DNA of 64,000 nt from the NCBI GenBank assembly GCA_951799445.1, contig OX637296.1:22258001-22322000 (forward strand), written 5' to 3'. The notes under the pieces were generated by a model. It ran no database searches and had not been told where the DNA came from. It saw only the letters and a program-made list of their open reading frames with translations. The stretch is from Pseudisothecium myosuroides. Its lineage: Eukaryota > Streptophyta > Bryopsida > Hypnales > Lembophyllaceae. The translations under genes and the position numbers were made by a program. Below are positions 49,936 through 62,739 of this stretch, one piece after another (the first letter of the stretch is position 1; the number at the start of each line of letters is the position of its first letter).

Positions 49936-51122
49936 ATGTCCACTAACAATTGGAGCAATTAGAAAAGAGGAAAACTAGCCATGTTTGATGTATTGAATTT
50001 TTCTAAGTGTTGCAATTTTCACTTTCCCAAACAAAAGAAATTATGTAAAATTCTACATTTTATCTTCAAATTAATTGCATGTTTTTAACAATGCAATTTC
50101 TTGTCTTAGAAATAGCTTCTTTACACATGGTATTGCATCTTTGCAAATTATCCTAAATCCATCATGACTGTTAGTATGAATTGGGCAATTGAGAAAGCTA
50201 AGATTCAATTGACATAAATGGCAAAATCAAGCATCTTGGGCTCAAAATCAAGAATTATGTCCCTTGGCATACTAATGGCAACCCTATTAAAAGAGTGAAG
50301 TACCAAAAATCTTTTAAAAGTGCATCTCTTATCTCTTTTCTTATATTAAGTGCAAATTGTGTCATGATTTCGTCCATCACAGTCTCATCTACATGATTTT
50401 TTATTCATTCATTCTTGTTAAACCCTAATGACGTCCACATCCAAACATCTTCTTGGCAAAATGTCACACCTTGATGAAATCTTTTGGTATTGTTGCATTG
50501 CAACAAACTTCACTAGTATATAATAAAACATCAAGAGGACATGAACAAGTGCAACAAGATCTTGAAAGCTGATGGAAACATTTAATCAACGTGTTCATTG
50601 AAGAAACAAAAGGATATTTGTGAATGGCTGGATATATGAGTAGTCTTAATCATCATCCATATTCCTGCAAACATCACATTAATAGGCGTGTCTATTCGAT
50701 GCATATTTGGGTCATCATGGAATATATTTTTTGGTGTTTGCATGTCTTCTCCAACCCAACAATCTCAAGAATTTTCAATAATATAAATCAAACTCTTTTC
50801 CCAACATATCACTTCAAGTCTCTCCCTTGTTTTAGTGGTGCACTACTTTGGTTGATATTAAGTGACATAAAATGAGCTAGTACATCCTTTGCGCACATAT
50901 TCCACAAACTATGCGTCTGGATAAGAATTGAGTACGTAAATGAAGAATCTTCTTTTGAGAGTTGCTTATAGAGTTGAAGTTGTGGACATGGTTACCTTGG
51001 CCACTAATGCAAATTTGTATCCTTAAATTTGCATATATGGATTCCACAATAGTATTGCACACATTTCACTTATCCATGATACAAATGTCATTATAATCAT
51101 TAGAGAAGATTCGGGCCTTTAA

Positions 51123-52052
51123 CCCCTAAAGTTCCTTGACTATGTTTTCACCAAAAACGCTCCAAAACTGCCATTTCTAGTACAAGTACCAAATTTTAGA
51201 AAAAGAAACTTTTTTAGACACATATAACCGTAGGATCTTAGAGTATTCTAGATTTAGAAGACGTGAAAAAAATTTCAGAATTTTCCACTGTGCAAATTGG
51301 AAGATATTAGCATTTGAATTGGCAAAGATCCTTTTTTTGTCCCTGCGAAAAACAGGGCAGCAGCACTTCACAAGGTCACATTTGTATGAAAAAATGTCCA
51401 AAATGGTGGTGCTTCTTTAAATTCTTATTTCTAAACAAGTTGGCTACATGCTTAAAAAATTTCGAATCATTTGGAATTGTACAACATACAGGGAAAAAAT
51501 AGTAAGTAGAAAAAAGTAGAGAATGATTCAAAACATTAAATTGTTAAGATTTTAATTATGGAATTGAAATTTTCAATCCCAATGGTTGCAATGTTGTAAT
51601 AAAAAATCTATATCCTATAATTTTATTTTTTTCAAAAATATTGAAAATTGAGTGAAATAAACAACTTCAAAGTTTATTTTAGAGTAGAAAATCCATAACT
51701 GCCCGCAAACTAAAATTCCTCATAATTTTTGACTCATTGATCGAAATGGAATGATTCAAAGCTTTCCACATACATATAAATTTAGAAAACCAATTTCAAA
51801 TTTTTATTTTTGAAAAAAGTGATTTTTTCAGATCTGCCCAAACTACCCCCCCGGTGAAAAAAATAACATATTAGGCCATAACTTTTGACTCCTATTTCGA
51901 AATGTCATGAAATTTAGTGCACATGAAAGATATTCCTTGTCCCCACCTTCTGTTAAAATTTCAGCTTAAAATTAAAATATGAAAATCTCTAGTCACACAT
52001 ACCTGCCCAAAATCGCTATGTTGCTAAAAATAGCAGGCTAGTCCTTTAGGGG
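51123..52052. mobile_element. TTAA-site inverted-repeat element D (930 bp)
   Basis: It starts CCCCTAAAGTTCC and ends GTCCTTTAGGGG, flanked exactly by TTAA (51119-51122, 52053-52056). Its subterminal sequence (GCTCCAAAACTGCCATTTCT) matches the reverse complement of the right end of element A, so the two are close relatives in opposite orientation and nearly equal in length. No coding capacity. Confidence 0.88.
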
Positions 52053-55000
52053 TTAAGAGACTACAAGTTTTCGGAATGTGGGAACTCTACAAGAATGCTA
52101 GGACACTGCCAAATCATCAGTCTAACATGGCCAAGCGATTACCATGTCAGATTTTTTTATTTTTTATTTTTGAAAAAAAATTTAGTATTCTTTTAACATT
52201 TTAACTATTTTTTTGAAAAAAAAATTTAATAATTTTTTTTTCTAACAGCAAGGCGCTGGTTCCCAGCATCGGGAACCATCCTGAAACAGTCTTCTGGAGG
52301 CTCAAATCTCCTCTAATGTATGAGATTTGTGTAGTGAATTAGTGGAATTGTCTGCGGTACCGTGATGAATGTTCATGTTTCATTGAAGAGAAATTATATC
52401 ATTAGTCCTTATATGTATAAATTTTACAAAAGAACATAGTACATAGTCCCATCTACTACACAAACATCAATTTAATATGAAAGTTTGGTGTAAATGTTGT
52501 GGTCTCTCGCTCAATCTTCATGTTGGATTGATAAAAATTTGCAAATCCAATCCAATATGTAATCTATTTGGACATGATGAAAATGTCATTTTTACATGTA
52601 TTGTAAATGAATTTATATATTATAGTATTCTCTTATTGAATTTAATTCTTTATTGGACTCATAAGTACTTTACATCTTAAATAAATATATATGTAGATGC
52701 ACTTAAAATTTTTGCCTTGACATACATACAAAAGTCTTATTTATTATTCTATGAATGCATGTGCAAAGACCAAAAAAGTTCATAACCGATAAAATTGATG
52801 ATTTTTTACTATATACACCTAATTCTAACCATATACACCTAATTTTCAAATTTTTAGATTTTTTAATCTTAAGATTGTATATTGATATGAATTTTCTGCA
52901 ATCTTACTTCAAAATTTTACAAAAAAACTTGAAATTTATAACGTACTGAAGACATGTGATTTCTTCTTTTTTGAAAATATTTTTTTAATGCATTAAAAGT
53001 GAAGACATATGGAATGAAGGATTTTGAAGTTTGAATCAGTCATAATCTGTCTTTTAATCCTTAAGCGCTCCGACGCCCAAAAAGTAGACGACGACCAGAA
53101 TTGAAGAGCTGCAAGCGTCAAAGATTTCCAAAATTTCATCCATCCATTTTTTCTGGAGTTCCGAAGTAAGTTTAATATTCAACGCTGTTGAAAGTGGTAG
53201 TTTTTGTGAGAGCAATTGGGAGTGAAAATTGTTTGTAGTTGAACATGTATGATTTTGAAGGAAATTTGTACATGCCCGAGTTCAAGAAAATATTTAAATA
53301 AGCTTTGTCGGGCAAAAAATGACAATGGGGCAGTGGGCAAGAGGGCAATGTTTTCTCACTTCCTTGGTCATTATAAAAATGATGGCATGTGATAAATATA
53401 TTCATAGAACGGAATGTGGAGCACTTCTAGGAGGACGTGAAGACTAAAAAAATCATGTAGTATAACACACCGCCACTACATCGTCCATATTGTATTACTT
53501 TCCAAACTTGCTCGTTGGCATGTGTTACTTTGGGAGCTCTGCCCAAACACCGATATATGTATTCTTAGTTGGGCATCACTAGGAAGTGGTCTACTGCATG
53601 GAAAATAGAATTTTGTTCTTGTTTGTTCAAAGTTGTCCTCATTGCAAGCTCCCTAGTATCACATAGCTTCCATTACCGTCAATGTATTTTCTTGGGTCCT
53701 ATTCTTCTAAGGACATTCTCTTCACTCAAATTTTTCCTATATTTTTTGAAGCATCACACTGTCAGCTGTGACACGATTTCTTCCAAATGGGCTACCTACC
53801 TGCCAAGGTCAATGCCATGGTTTTGGTGGTCAAATTTCTTGATCTGCAAATGCACTACAATTTTTTTGAATTTTAATTCATATTCCAAGTGTTTGGCTAC
53901 TAAGACTGGAGATCCTACAGTTACTGCTTGCATCCCGTGCTACACTTTGCAAATATGGTTCTCCAAAGTTTACGTATTTTTGAGACCGCATGCCACTTCT
54001 CCAATGATTCTAGTCACCCTAGGGTTAAGGTCTTAGAAGTTTGCATCCTTTAGGTGAAGAAACTTCCATTTATAGTGTTAATTTCAAAGATGTTTTGCTA
54101 CCATTGTTTAGGTAATGTTGTGTATTTTGGCATGTAAAGCCTCTTTTTTGCAATGACAACTCAAGCATTCAACAAAAAAAATAAGGTCAATAGTAAAAAA
54201 AATTTAGTACTATAGAATATATGCATCAAATGACTTTTAGCGTGAGATTTTATTTATAACTATTTGAGTCAGTCTAACTCTTAAGAAACAATTTTTACTA
54301 TTGGTAGCTTAGTTAAATATAAATAATTGGGAAGAAAAATTAATTTTATTTCAATTTACTTAATATACAAGAATATGCTTAAAATTTTAAAAAAATTAAT
54401 TTTTTTTTATCAAATTAAATAACGTAAAATTTAAACATTTTCAAATAAACAAACCAAAACTATTATATTGAAGGTTGACTAATTGTAAGTCTGCTAAATT
54501 AAAAATACAAAAATTTATAACTATAAAATTTTAAAGATTTAAAGACAATAAAATTTCAAACAATGTAAAATTTGAATTGTTTGTCATTAAAAGCTCTTAT
54601 TTATTCAATTAGTAGAGGGTTATGAACTACTAGAGTGATGAAGCTACTTTAATCCATGATCATAGATGAAAAGATTTATTATTTCAAAATTACATATTGT
54701 CATCCCAAAAAATTGATACTATTCCAAGATTTTGTCGCAATTTAGCAATTTCATACATGAATAATAGAAGAATATATCTCTAATTATTCCTATGTATTTA
54801 AGTCAATTTAAGTCAATTTTGAGAAGTGGATGTGATGTAAAATATATAAATTAAAGTGACCATTGTAAGTATTAAAACTATGCATTTGATGCAAAAATTT
54901 AGATTCTAATTTAAATTAGACTACTTTAGGAATAGGGGAGAATGATCAATGGAAGATGAGTATAATAGAATTTATGGCAAAAACCTCCTCAATGATAAGA

Positions 55001-55683
55001 TTTTGGAAGATCTTCCTTTGTTCATTTATCTCAACGTGATTTCGAGGTGTTTATGGCACTATTCAAAATATTTGGTCTAAAACTTTCCATTTTCCAACAG
55101 TTTCAAACTTCTCTAGCCTTTGATTGATATTGAAATTATTGAGAAATTTACTCTTACTAGAAACTGAGTGAAAAAGAAACTATTTGAATTTGAAGTTGCA
55201 ATGCATGCTATTGGTGCATCAAAAGTGCAATGTTAGTTTTAAAAATAATTGTCATTTTTGATATGGTAGTAAAAAATGAAAGTTTTGTTCACTAAGAAAC
55301 GTTCTTTGTTATTATCAAAATAAAAATAAATAAAAATGTGTATTGTAGGGTGATTGCAAGGTCAATTTTAGTGTTGTATAGTTATAGTGCCAAACAACTT
55401 GATGTATAATTGAGTGCAAGAATCCTCTTTCAAATGCATGGTACAAAGTTTTCTGATGCCATGTCCGGATCAAATAAGATTGGTCAAGATATCATTGCCA
55501 AATTTATTTCCTTACAAAAATACATTTTGGTACATGCCAAAATTAAATATGTTATATAAAATATATATGTATTTAAAAATAATTTTTGAAAGATTTTGTA
55601 ATTTATGTTTAAAATTGTTTCTACCATCTAGGTTATGCACTGAACTTTTTTCAGACAACATCAACACTATGTAGTTTATTTTT

Positions 55684-58600
55684 CTACCAATTTCTAATTG
55701 AGGCTTTGGGAAACATTTGACTAACTTTCATTGTGTTACCAAATCTTTCAAATGTAGGATCCTTTAATTTCTCTAGTACAATGAAATCTTTAGGTTTATT
55801 GGCTTGACCCAACATCAATTCTACAGGAGCTAAATGATTTTGGTACCGCTTCAACATTCTCATTGCCCTAGATTCCAATGGAGTCTCCATAGGAGTAGCT
55901 TTAAAAGGTTTATGAAAAATTTGGCTTGTTCTTTGGGTGTTACCATATCTCAAAAACAAAAGATTTGTTTCCTTTTCTTGAGGAATGACATTTCCAAGAC
56001 GGTTGTCATCACCTAATGTCGATTCTAAAACCTGCATGCGGAATGCAACTTGTTATACGACTCGACCTATAATGTCAAAATCAATGTTGTTCAAGTGAAG
56101 GATTTTCTTGCATAAAAAAAAATTCAAGACATTCTAGGCTCCATTTTTCCAAGGAATGTTTCATGGATTGCTCAAACATTTAATATAAGACAAGCAACTT
56201 TTATATGTGTTCAAAGTCAAATCTTTAATAGAAATCACATACACTCTGAGAGACAATCTAATTTCAAAACAACCATTTGGAAGGGGGCCAATTAAATGTA
56301 CATGTCAACTTGTGAGATAATGACTCTCCACACTCCCTATGAATTTTTGAAATATTGAAGTTGCACAATGTGGATCTAGAGATTGGAAAGAGAAAGTGAA
56401 CTAACTAGGACCAAAATGTTCTATTAGAGAAAAAAATGGGTTGGTACAAGGCCCCCATAGCTAGAGCAGCAGTCCAAATCAAAAGTATAATATTTTTAAT
56501 AAGAATTAAAATTAAATAAATATCAAAATATGAAGTGGTACCTAAGGTACGACAACAAATTTTGATTTAAAATAAAATAAAATTCCAAAAAATATTAAAT
56601 TTTTATGTGGACTTTGGAGAATTGGAGGGAACTGGTCCAAAGTCTAGTGGCCCTCTTGATGCCCAAATCTTTTTGTAATGCCTAACCATAGACAGACACC
56701 ACCGTTATGATAGGTACTCAATAAAAAGTGATTTAAATTTTGAATCCATTCCATATTTCTACAATAACAAAAAAATCATCCATCTGACATTTATCATGAA
56801 CGTACTTCCAAGGTTGAGTTTGTTGGACTCGATTAGACACACGAAGTCTTAAGCTCTATATCTATTGGTACTCACTGTTTAAGCTCAATTATATGACCTA
56901 ATAGAGGCAACAAAAACTCTTATTCTTGTTGCCTCAAGATATAATGCTCATGAAATTAAGATCAACCCTATTGCATTCCATTATGTGTCTTAATTGTGAC
57001 AACTAGTTATATTTGGAGCAAAAAAAATGAACAAAATGTGCTCCATACCTTCAAAGTAGGTAGTGGGTCAAAAGCCCGGCTGGCTCGTTGGCCATACGAC
57101 TTGGGAAAAAGCTGTGAAGTTCGTTGGGTATTGCCAAATCTCATCCACGCATGTTTCTTTGACTTTGGTTTCATTTCCTTGTCTGATGGTTCTGATGATT
57201 CTGACAAGATGTTTCCAGATTCATTGCCTTTGCCCAACATGAGCTCCGACATACGACGCATTGTCTTCTCGTCTGGAACCTCTAAAGTCCCTTGGTATGG
57301 ATCCAATATCTTATCATGATCTGCTTGTGCAAATGGAGAAATCTTCCATCGATATGACAAGTTTCGCTCCATCGAAAATGGGTTGATGATGCAAATTCGC
57401 TTTGTGCCAATCGCATTCAATGGCACTCGCTTCCTTTCAATGTACATGCGCTTCTTTGGAAAGAGCTTCAAGCGCAAATCTTCTGTCTTTGTAATGCAAA
57501 CCTGCACTTGCAATGTGTTCTTTTAAAAGTAGTTTATCACTAAAATAAATGGAAATTCTTTTAGACAAAATTGAGTTGATAGTATACTTTTAGGGGGTGC
57601 AAGTGATGGCTTTGGATTGCTTTAATTTGAAAGAATGAGACTTATCACTAAGGTACTTTGATAAAATGACTTGACTTTTGAACCAATAAGTGCATTCTTT
57701 TTTCCTACAATAATCTTGAAAGTCTTCCATTAGCCACTTTTGGTCCTCTGCAACGTTTCAGGATTAATGGCCACAAAAGGATCATGTAGATTTTGTGGGT
57801 GTAACAATCAAAGAATGTGACCGTTTTAAGGACCGTGACATTGTGACCATTTCAAGGATATATTTTGGCCATTTTAGATGAGTGAGATGACCATTAGGGA
57901 TATAGTCTATAGTAGTTTTGGACTTATGGACTTTAGGGACTTTTTAAAATTTATAAAAATTTCATGGTTTGTCAAGAAATACAATCCTACTTATATATAT
58001 TTATTATATATTATATTATTATATTATATTATTGTTGTTTAAATTTTTTTTACATGTGGAATTTTTTTTTAACACTTCCTCAATTCTCTTGGAGATTAGA
58101 TTAAAACTTGTGGCTATAATAGGATGGCTTACCTTAGGATTTCATTCGTTTAGTATAAAATCTACTCGTGTTATATTCACACAAAAGGATAAAATATAAA
58201 ATATAAAAAATTAAGATTTCAAATATTTTCAATTTAAGTGTTTGCATCATGGAAGATAATCTTCAGCCTAATCCACTATGACACATGTCATGGCGGGTGC
58301 CAAGTAAGTTACATCTTAAGTTCTTAACTTCAAGTTAAAAATTATATCCATTTGATAATAAATTCTAAATGTTCAATTAGATGTTGGAAGGAAATAATGA
58401 AGGTGTTTAAATCCCACTTAATAGTGAGATTGTTTTTTTACTTTTTTGGTCATTGAAGGTTATGTTTCATCCTTTTGTACATGAACTAAGTTTCAATTTT
58501 GCAAAGAATTCCATTATTTATAGTCAAATGGTTTATATTAAAAAAACTCTTCGACTTGCAACAATCCATGTTTGTAATTTACACCTTCCACCCCACTTTA

Positions 58601-61600
58601 GTTTAGATGACCAAATCAAGAAATTGTCATCTAAGAGTCAAAAATCCAAAAAAAAAATTTGAGTTCTTCAAATTCATAGTTCTACATAGAAAGCTTTCAT
58701 GATGACTTCTTTGAGGACTTCTTCTATAGTCCTTCTACACCCGTGCCCTCAAAACTTGTGCTATATCTTTGGAAATGGAACTACAATAGACATTAAAAGT
58801 GGCGAAGGTACAAATATTGAAATCTAATTTTTTTTTCAAGGCATGAACACTAGCATCTAGTGACGGGATGGTGAGCCATTATGGGGCTTGGTGTTTACAA
58901 TTGGCTTTCTTATATGTGGTTTGGTATGTTGTTTGGATTGAAGGATAGTGACAATGTTCTATACACTAAAGATTTCTTGTTGTGAATGAAAAAATGAGAA
59001 GAAAAATCTTTGACCTGCAAATCTTTGATTTGGCGACGCATGTCGGAAGAGATGGAGTTGTTCTTGCGGCGCCAAACAGACGGCAAGTACATGGAGGGTT
59101 GGGGTAAGTCTAGGCAAGGGAACTGCGGACCTTTGTGTAGGATCTTTCCTTGCAACCAATTGGATCGTACTGGATCCCACTCGACATTGAGCGGCATTTG
59201 TCCACAATTCTTAATTTTTACAAGGTACTTGGGACATCCACGTTTTGATCCATTTGCTTCTATTTTGCGGACTACTTCTTCACCCTTGATCACCTGGGCA
59301 AACCATATTATTGCATGAATTTTTAGCCAAAAGGTCATTGACAAACAAATTGAAAGAAATATTTATAAGATTCTTTGTGATTGATGACCACATTTGCAAT
59401 GCAACATTCTACGTTGTAGCCAAAATTGATCCTAGTAATACTCATATATCATCCAATTATTACTAATTAAATACCATCCTTTTTTCATCAAAATATCTCT
59501 CAAGTATTGTCTAAATATTATCCAAATTATATTGAGCAAATATCATCCAAATATAGCTCAAATATCATTTGAATAATGCATGAGTTTCAAAGAAAGAAAA
59601 TATAAGCCAATATGCTAGCTTTTCTTGATTGTATGATAGTCTATTGACTTAGTTTTATTAATATTGCTCCAAATCTATATGCACTTTGCTGACCTGGCCA
59701 AAGACAACATGACGGCCATCCAACCAAGGACATGGCGCTAGCGTGATGAAGAATTGGGAGCCATTGGTGTTGGGCTTTCCAGAGTTTGCCATAGACAACA
59801 TGCCAAAGCTAGTGTGCTTCAACTCAAAGTTCTCGTCATCAAAGAGTTCTCCATAAATGGATTCACCTCCCATGCCATTATTGCGCACAAAATCCCCTCC
59901 CTAATTCAACCATCATGATACTCAATGTTGGTGTTTGATCAACTAAGCATCATGCTATGAGAAAATAGAATACATTGTCATCATTTTTATTCAATGAAAT
60001 TGTAATATTGCAAAAAATTGGCACTTTTCAAGATGACCATATTGAAACTTGGTTCTACATTTGTCATCCTAGTTTTCAAAGTTGTGCATATGCACTTGAG
60101 TGCTTCAATGAAGATGTCTTTAAAATTCAAAAATACATGTATCAAAATTCATCTACATATCAAAATTGTAGAGAGCTAGAAAGGTAGTTTGTATGAACAA
60201 AATAAGGGTGAACTATCTTTAAAATAGGATCATTCAAAATTAATCATATTTCCAAAACATGTCCTAAAAAGTCCATAGAATGAAAAGATGTTTATTGCAT
60301 AATATTCAACATGAGTAAATTGAAATTAGGGCACAACTTCAAAAAATCTACCAATTCATTTTTGACCTCTTACAACTTTTGTACTTTATATTTGAATGTG
60401 GTTTTTAGAGTTGACAAAATTTTGATTACAATTTGTCTACATGTGATTAAAAAATGAGAGCTCCTCAACACACAATAATTAATGATTTTGAGACAAATTT
60501 GATTTTTTTGATATTAATTTAGGTGCAGCAAACAACTATAATGGTACTGGGAGTTTTATCCATGTATTAGTGGCTCACTTTCCAAGTCATATCTTTCTTG
60601 AACTTCTTCACATATAGCTTAAACTATCAATGTAAAGCCTCTTCCCTTTAGTGCAAAGCTAATAAGGATCCTTTAGAGGATAAAGGCAACATTTTGTTCA
60701 AGAATGTTATGGAAGGATGTTGCAACTTCAATTGAATTGTGAAGAAGCAAGGGATCTTACTAACCTGAATGCAAAAGTTGGGGATGGTTCGAAAGAGCTC
60801 GCTATGGCGGTACCAACGGAATGATCCTGAGGAGCCTGTGCCATACTCCCCTGTACATAGCCCTCGGAAATTCTCTGTCGTCCTTGGCACCACATTCTTG
60901 AAGAGCTCGAACCAAATGCGCCCCTCAAACTCTTCGTTGATAGTAATGTCAAAGTACACAATGGGGTTGGGAGGCAATTCGGGTTCCACCTCAAGCTCAA
61001 GCTCCAACGGGCTCTTGTTCACACACAAACACCCATCAGTTTTTCATATCACAAGCATAATGGAAGGAATCCCACAGTTAGAAGAAAACCAACTATTGTC
61101 TGAAATGGTTTTGTGTGGAATTAGGAGAGGCAAACAAAAAGGGCTATGGATGAGGATGCAAGAAGAAAGAGGCATAGAAAAAGAAGATGCCAAAATTTAC
61201 AAAGCTTCTTCAAAATCTTGCCCCTTTTTTTACAACCTAAATTTTGCTTGTTGGTTGGCCTTTGTTGAAGGTACAAAGGGGATTCAAAAAATCTACTTGA
61301 CCTCTCAAACCTACCACTACCATCTAGTCTTCACACTCACTACACTACTAAGAATTTTGTCGCTTTTCATTCCGACTTGGCTACTAACATTAAATCATTT
61401 TCAGCCTTCAATGAGTGAGAAGTGACAAAGGTTCAGATTATTGGAATTGAAAACGACAGGGTTCGCTGTAGTGCTAGGGTGGCATTTAGAAAGGGTTGAG
61501 TGGAAAATTTGAGAGGGTTTTGTTTCGTGTTGTAGGTGGAGCCATGGCTGAGGAGTTATGAGTCAATGCTATTCTTATCAATGCAATGCTCACCTTTCTT

Positions 61601-61748
61601 CTGGCACGCCCTCTGCTGGAGCCTCTGCACCTTCCGCCGGTGGGGCGTCAAGGTCTACTACAACAGCCGCCGGGACTTCAATGTTCACCTGTGAGCCCAC
61701 CTTTGAGCCCTTCTTGAGTGTGGACTTGCGAGCAGTTGCCTCAGCCAT
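55684..61748 (-). CDS. Cyclophilin (peptidyl-prolyl isomerase) with long repeat-bearing C-terminal region
   Basis: Six exons (61748-61594, 61011-60765, 59900-59694, 59293-59015, 57501-57049, 56031-55684) are all in phase and give 562 residues. Residues 1-66 are an acidic, Ala/Pro/Glu-rich leader. Residues 67 to about 236 are a full cyclophilin domain whose catalytic positions look intact: LFRTIPNF and the Gln after it, [17 protein letters not shown]. It should therefore catalyse cis-trans isomerisation of Xaa-Pro bonds. The remaining 325 residues match no domain I recognise but contain three copies of a motif: [14 protein letters not shown] (417-430), [14 protein letters not shown] (475-488) and [14 protein letters not shown] (543-556), plus two ELMLGxxN copies (382, 518). 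I chose the ATG at 61748 because an acceptor-like TTGTAG lies just before it; an in-frame ATG at 61793 is possible. Confidence 0.88.
57502..59014 (-). other. Large cyclophilin intron
   Basis: A 1.5-kb AT-rich intron between exons 4 and 5, including an AT-only low-complexity tract near 57995-58035. No coding sequence or mobile element was recognised in it. Confidence 0.6.
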
Positions 61749-61788
61749 GGCTCCACCTACAACACGAAACAAAACCCTCTCAAATTTT
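61504..61788. repeat. 50-bp perfect inverted repeat around cyclophilin exon 1
   Basis: The 50 bases at 61504-61553 (+) are identical to the reverse complement of 61739-61788. The copied segment includes the acceptor-like TTGTAGGTGGAGCC and the start codon with ATGGCTGAGG. The arms are 185 bp apart, and exon 1 (61594-61748) lies largely between them. Confidence 0.9.
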
Positions 61789-61896
61789 CTCAATCCTCAA
61801 TGAGAGCTTCTAACTTACGTACTGTGCATATAACATCAATTCTGTTAAATGGGCAGAATTCCTTAACTTTCCACTTCTCTGCACCAGCGGTCTAAA

Positions 61897-62245
61897 ACAT
61901 AAAACTATACGAATCACAGCTTCCATAACTTGTGCAGACGAATGTCACAATTTTGGGCACTCAGAATTGCGTGGTCTCAAACATGAAACTATACCGGTCA
62001 CAATTTCCAGAGCTTATGCAGATGAATGTCGCAATTTCGGGCAAGTTAACAAATTGACAAAAACTATACCAATCACAGTTTCCAGAACTTGTGCAGATGA
62101 ATGTCGCAATTATATTTGGGCACTCAGAATTGCGCAAGTTAACAAATTGACAAAATTTATACTAATCACAGTTTCCAGAGCTTGTGCAGATGAATGTCGC
62201 AATTTCAAGCACTCAGAATTGTGTAAGTTAACAAATTGACAATTT
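61897..62245. repeat. Tandem repeat of about 85 bp, four copies
   Basis: Four diverged copies start near 61901, 61985, 62060 and 62154. Each holds AAACTATACC-like, ATCACAGTTTCCAGAGCTTG-like and GCAGATGAATGTCGCAATT words. It lies 150-500 bp upstream of the cyclophilin start codon, perhaps inside a 5' untranslated intron. The 90-residue plus-strand frame across it is a by-product of the repeat. Confidence 0.85.
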
Positions 62246-62457
62246 AAGGTAGGAACCAATGCCACCCAAAAGGAGTTCACTTGAGTTATGAGTCATAACT
62301 ACTCCTTTTTCCCGAATACTCGTGAGGATTCTCCTCAAATCTTCATTCAGTTTCTACAGATTTTCTCTTTCCACATTAAATCACCCATTGTAGCATCCTC
62401 ATTGAGATTATACATGCTAATGAGACCTGGTTGTGGAAAAAAAACAAAAAAACTCAC

Positions 62458-62640
62458 CTAATAATGATCCGAAAGGTTTGAGTCCCTTGCCTCTGCTCTT
62501 TGTGAGGAAACAGAGAATTGGTGACGATGTTGGCCAACAAGAGATCGAAAAGGGAGGCTTCAGCTGAAGCGGCCTTCACTCCAACCGCTCTCAATCCATC
62601 CTTTTGGATGATCTCGATGGATGAAGTATCTTTCAAATTT
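62458..62640 (-). other. Possible untranslated 5' exon of the cyclophilin gene
   Basis: This stretch is more balanced in base composition than its surroundings and ends, on the minus strand, with a strong donor (ATTAG then GTGAGT). It stays open in one frame but has no ATG in it. Splicing from here to the acceptor just before the cyclophilin start is plausible but unproven. Confidence 0.25.
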
Positions 62641-62739
62641 CAGTTTAACCTTTTAACGCCCAAGTCCTTGCTTAAAGATTTGCATTATTTGCTTAAATCT
62701 CAAACTCTTGTAAATGAAGGACTACGATTTGTCATCTAG

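Larger units (their letters stand above)
48765..55683. other. Intergenic AT-rich region with MITE and TTAA element
   Basis: No supported gene over almost 7 kb. Elements are present at 49734-49935 and 51123-52052. A 155-residue frame at 53569-54036 (+) is rich in Cys/Phe and looks like chance coding opposite a decayed sequence. Very AT-rich between 54.1 and 55.6 kb. Confidence 0.5.

Noticed and set aside
53056..54020. A possible fifth TTAA element between TTAATCCTTAAG and CCCTAGGGTTAA
   Set aside because: The two ends share too few bases after TTAA to count as inverted repeats, and the interior could not be related to the other copies.
53569..54036. 155-residue plus-strand open frame
   Set aside because: Cys/Phe-rich composition without domain or splice context; the opposite strand shows only broken frames. 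Probably chance or decayed sequence.
61967..62239. 90-residue plus-strand open frame with repeated ADECRN motif
   Set aside because: It is generated by the tandem DNA repeat; the unit lengths are not all multiples of three and there is no other coding evidence.
62647..62665. TTAACGCCCAAGTCC as an end of a TTAA element
   Set aside because: No matching inverted end with TTAA was found nearby.
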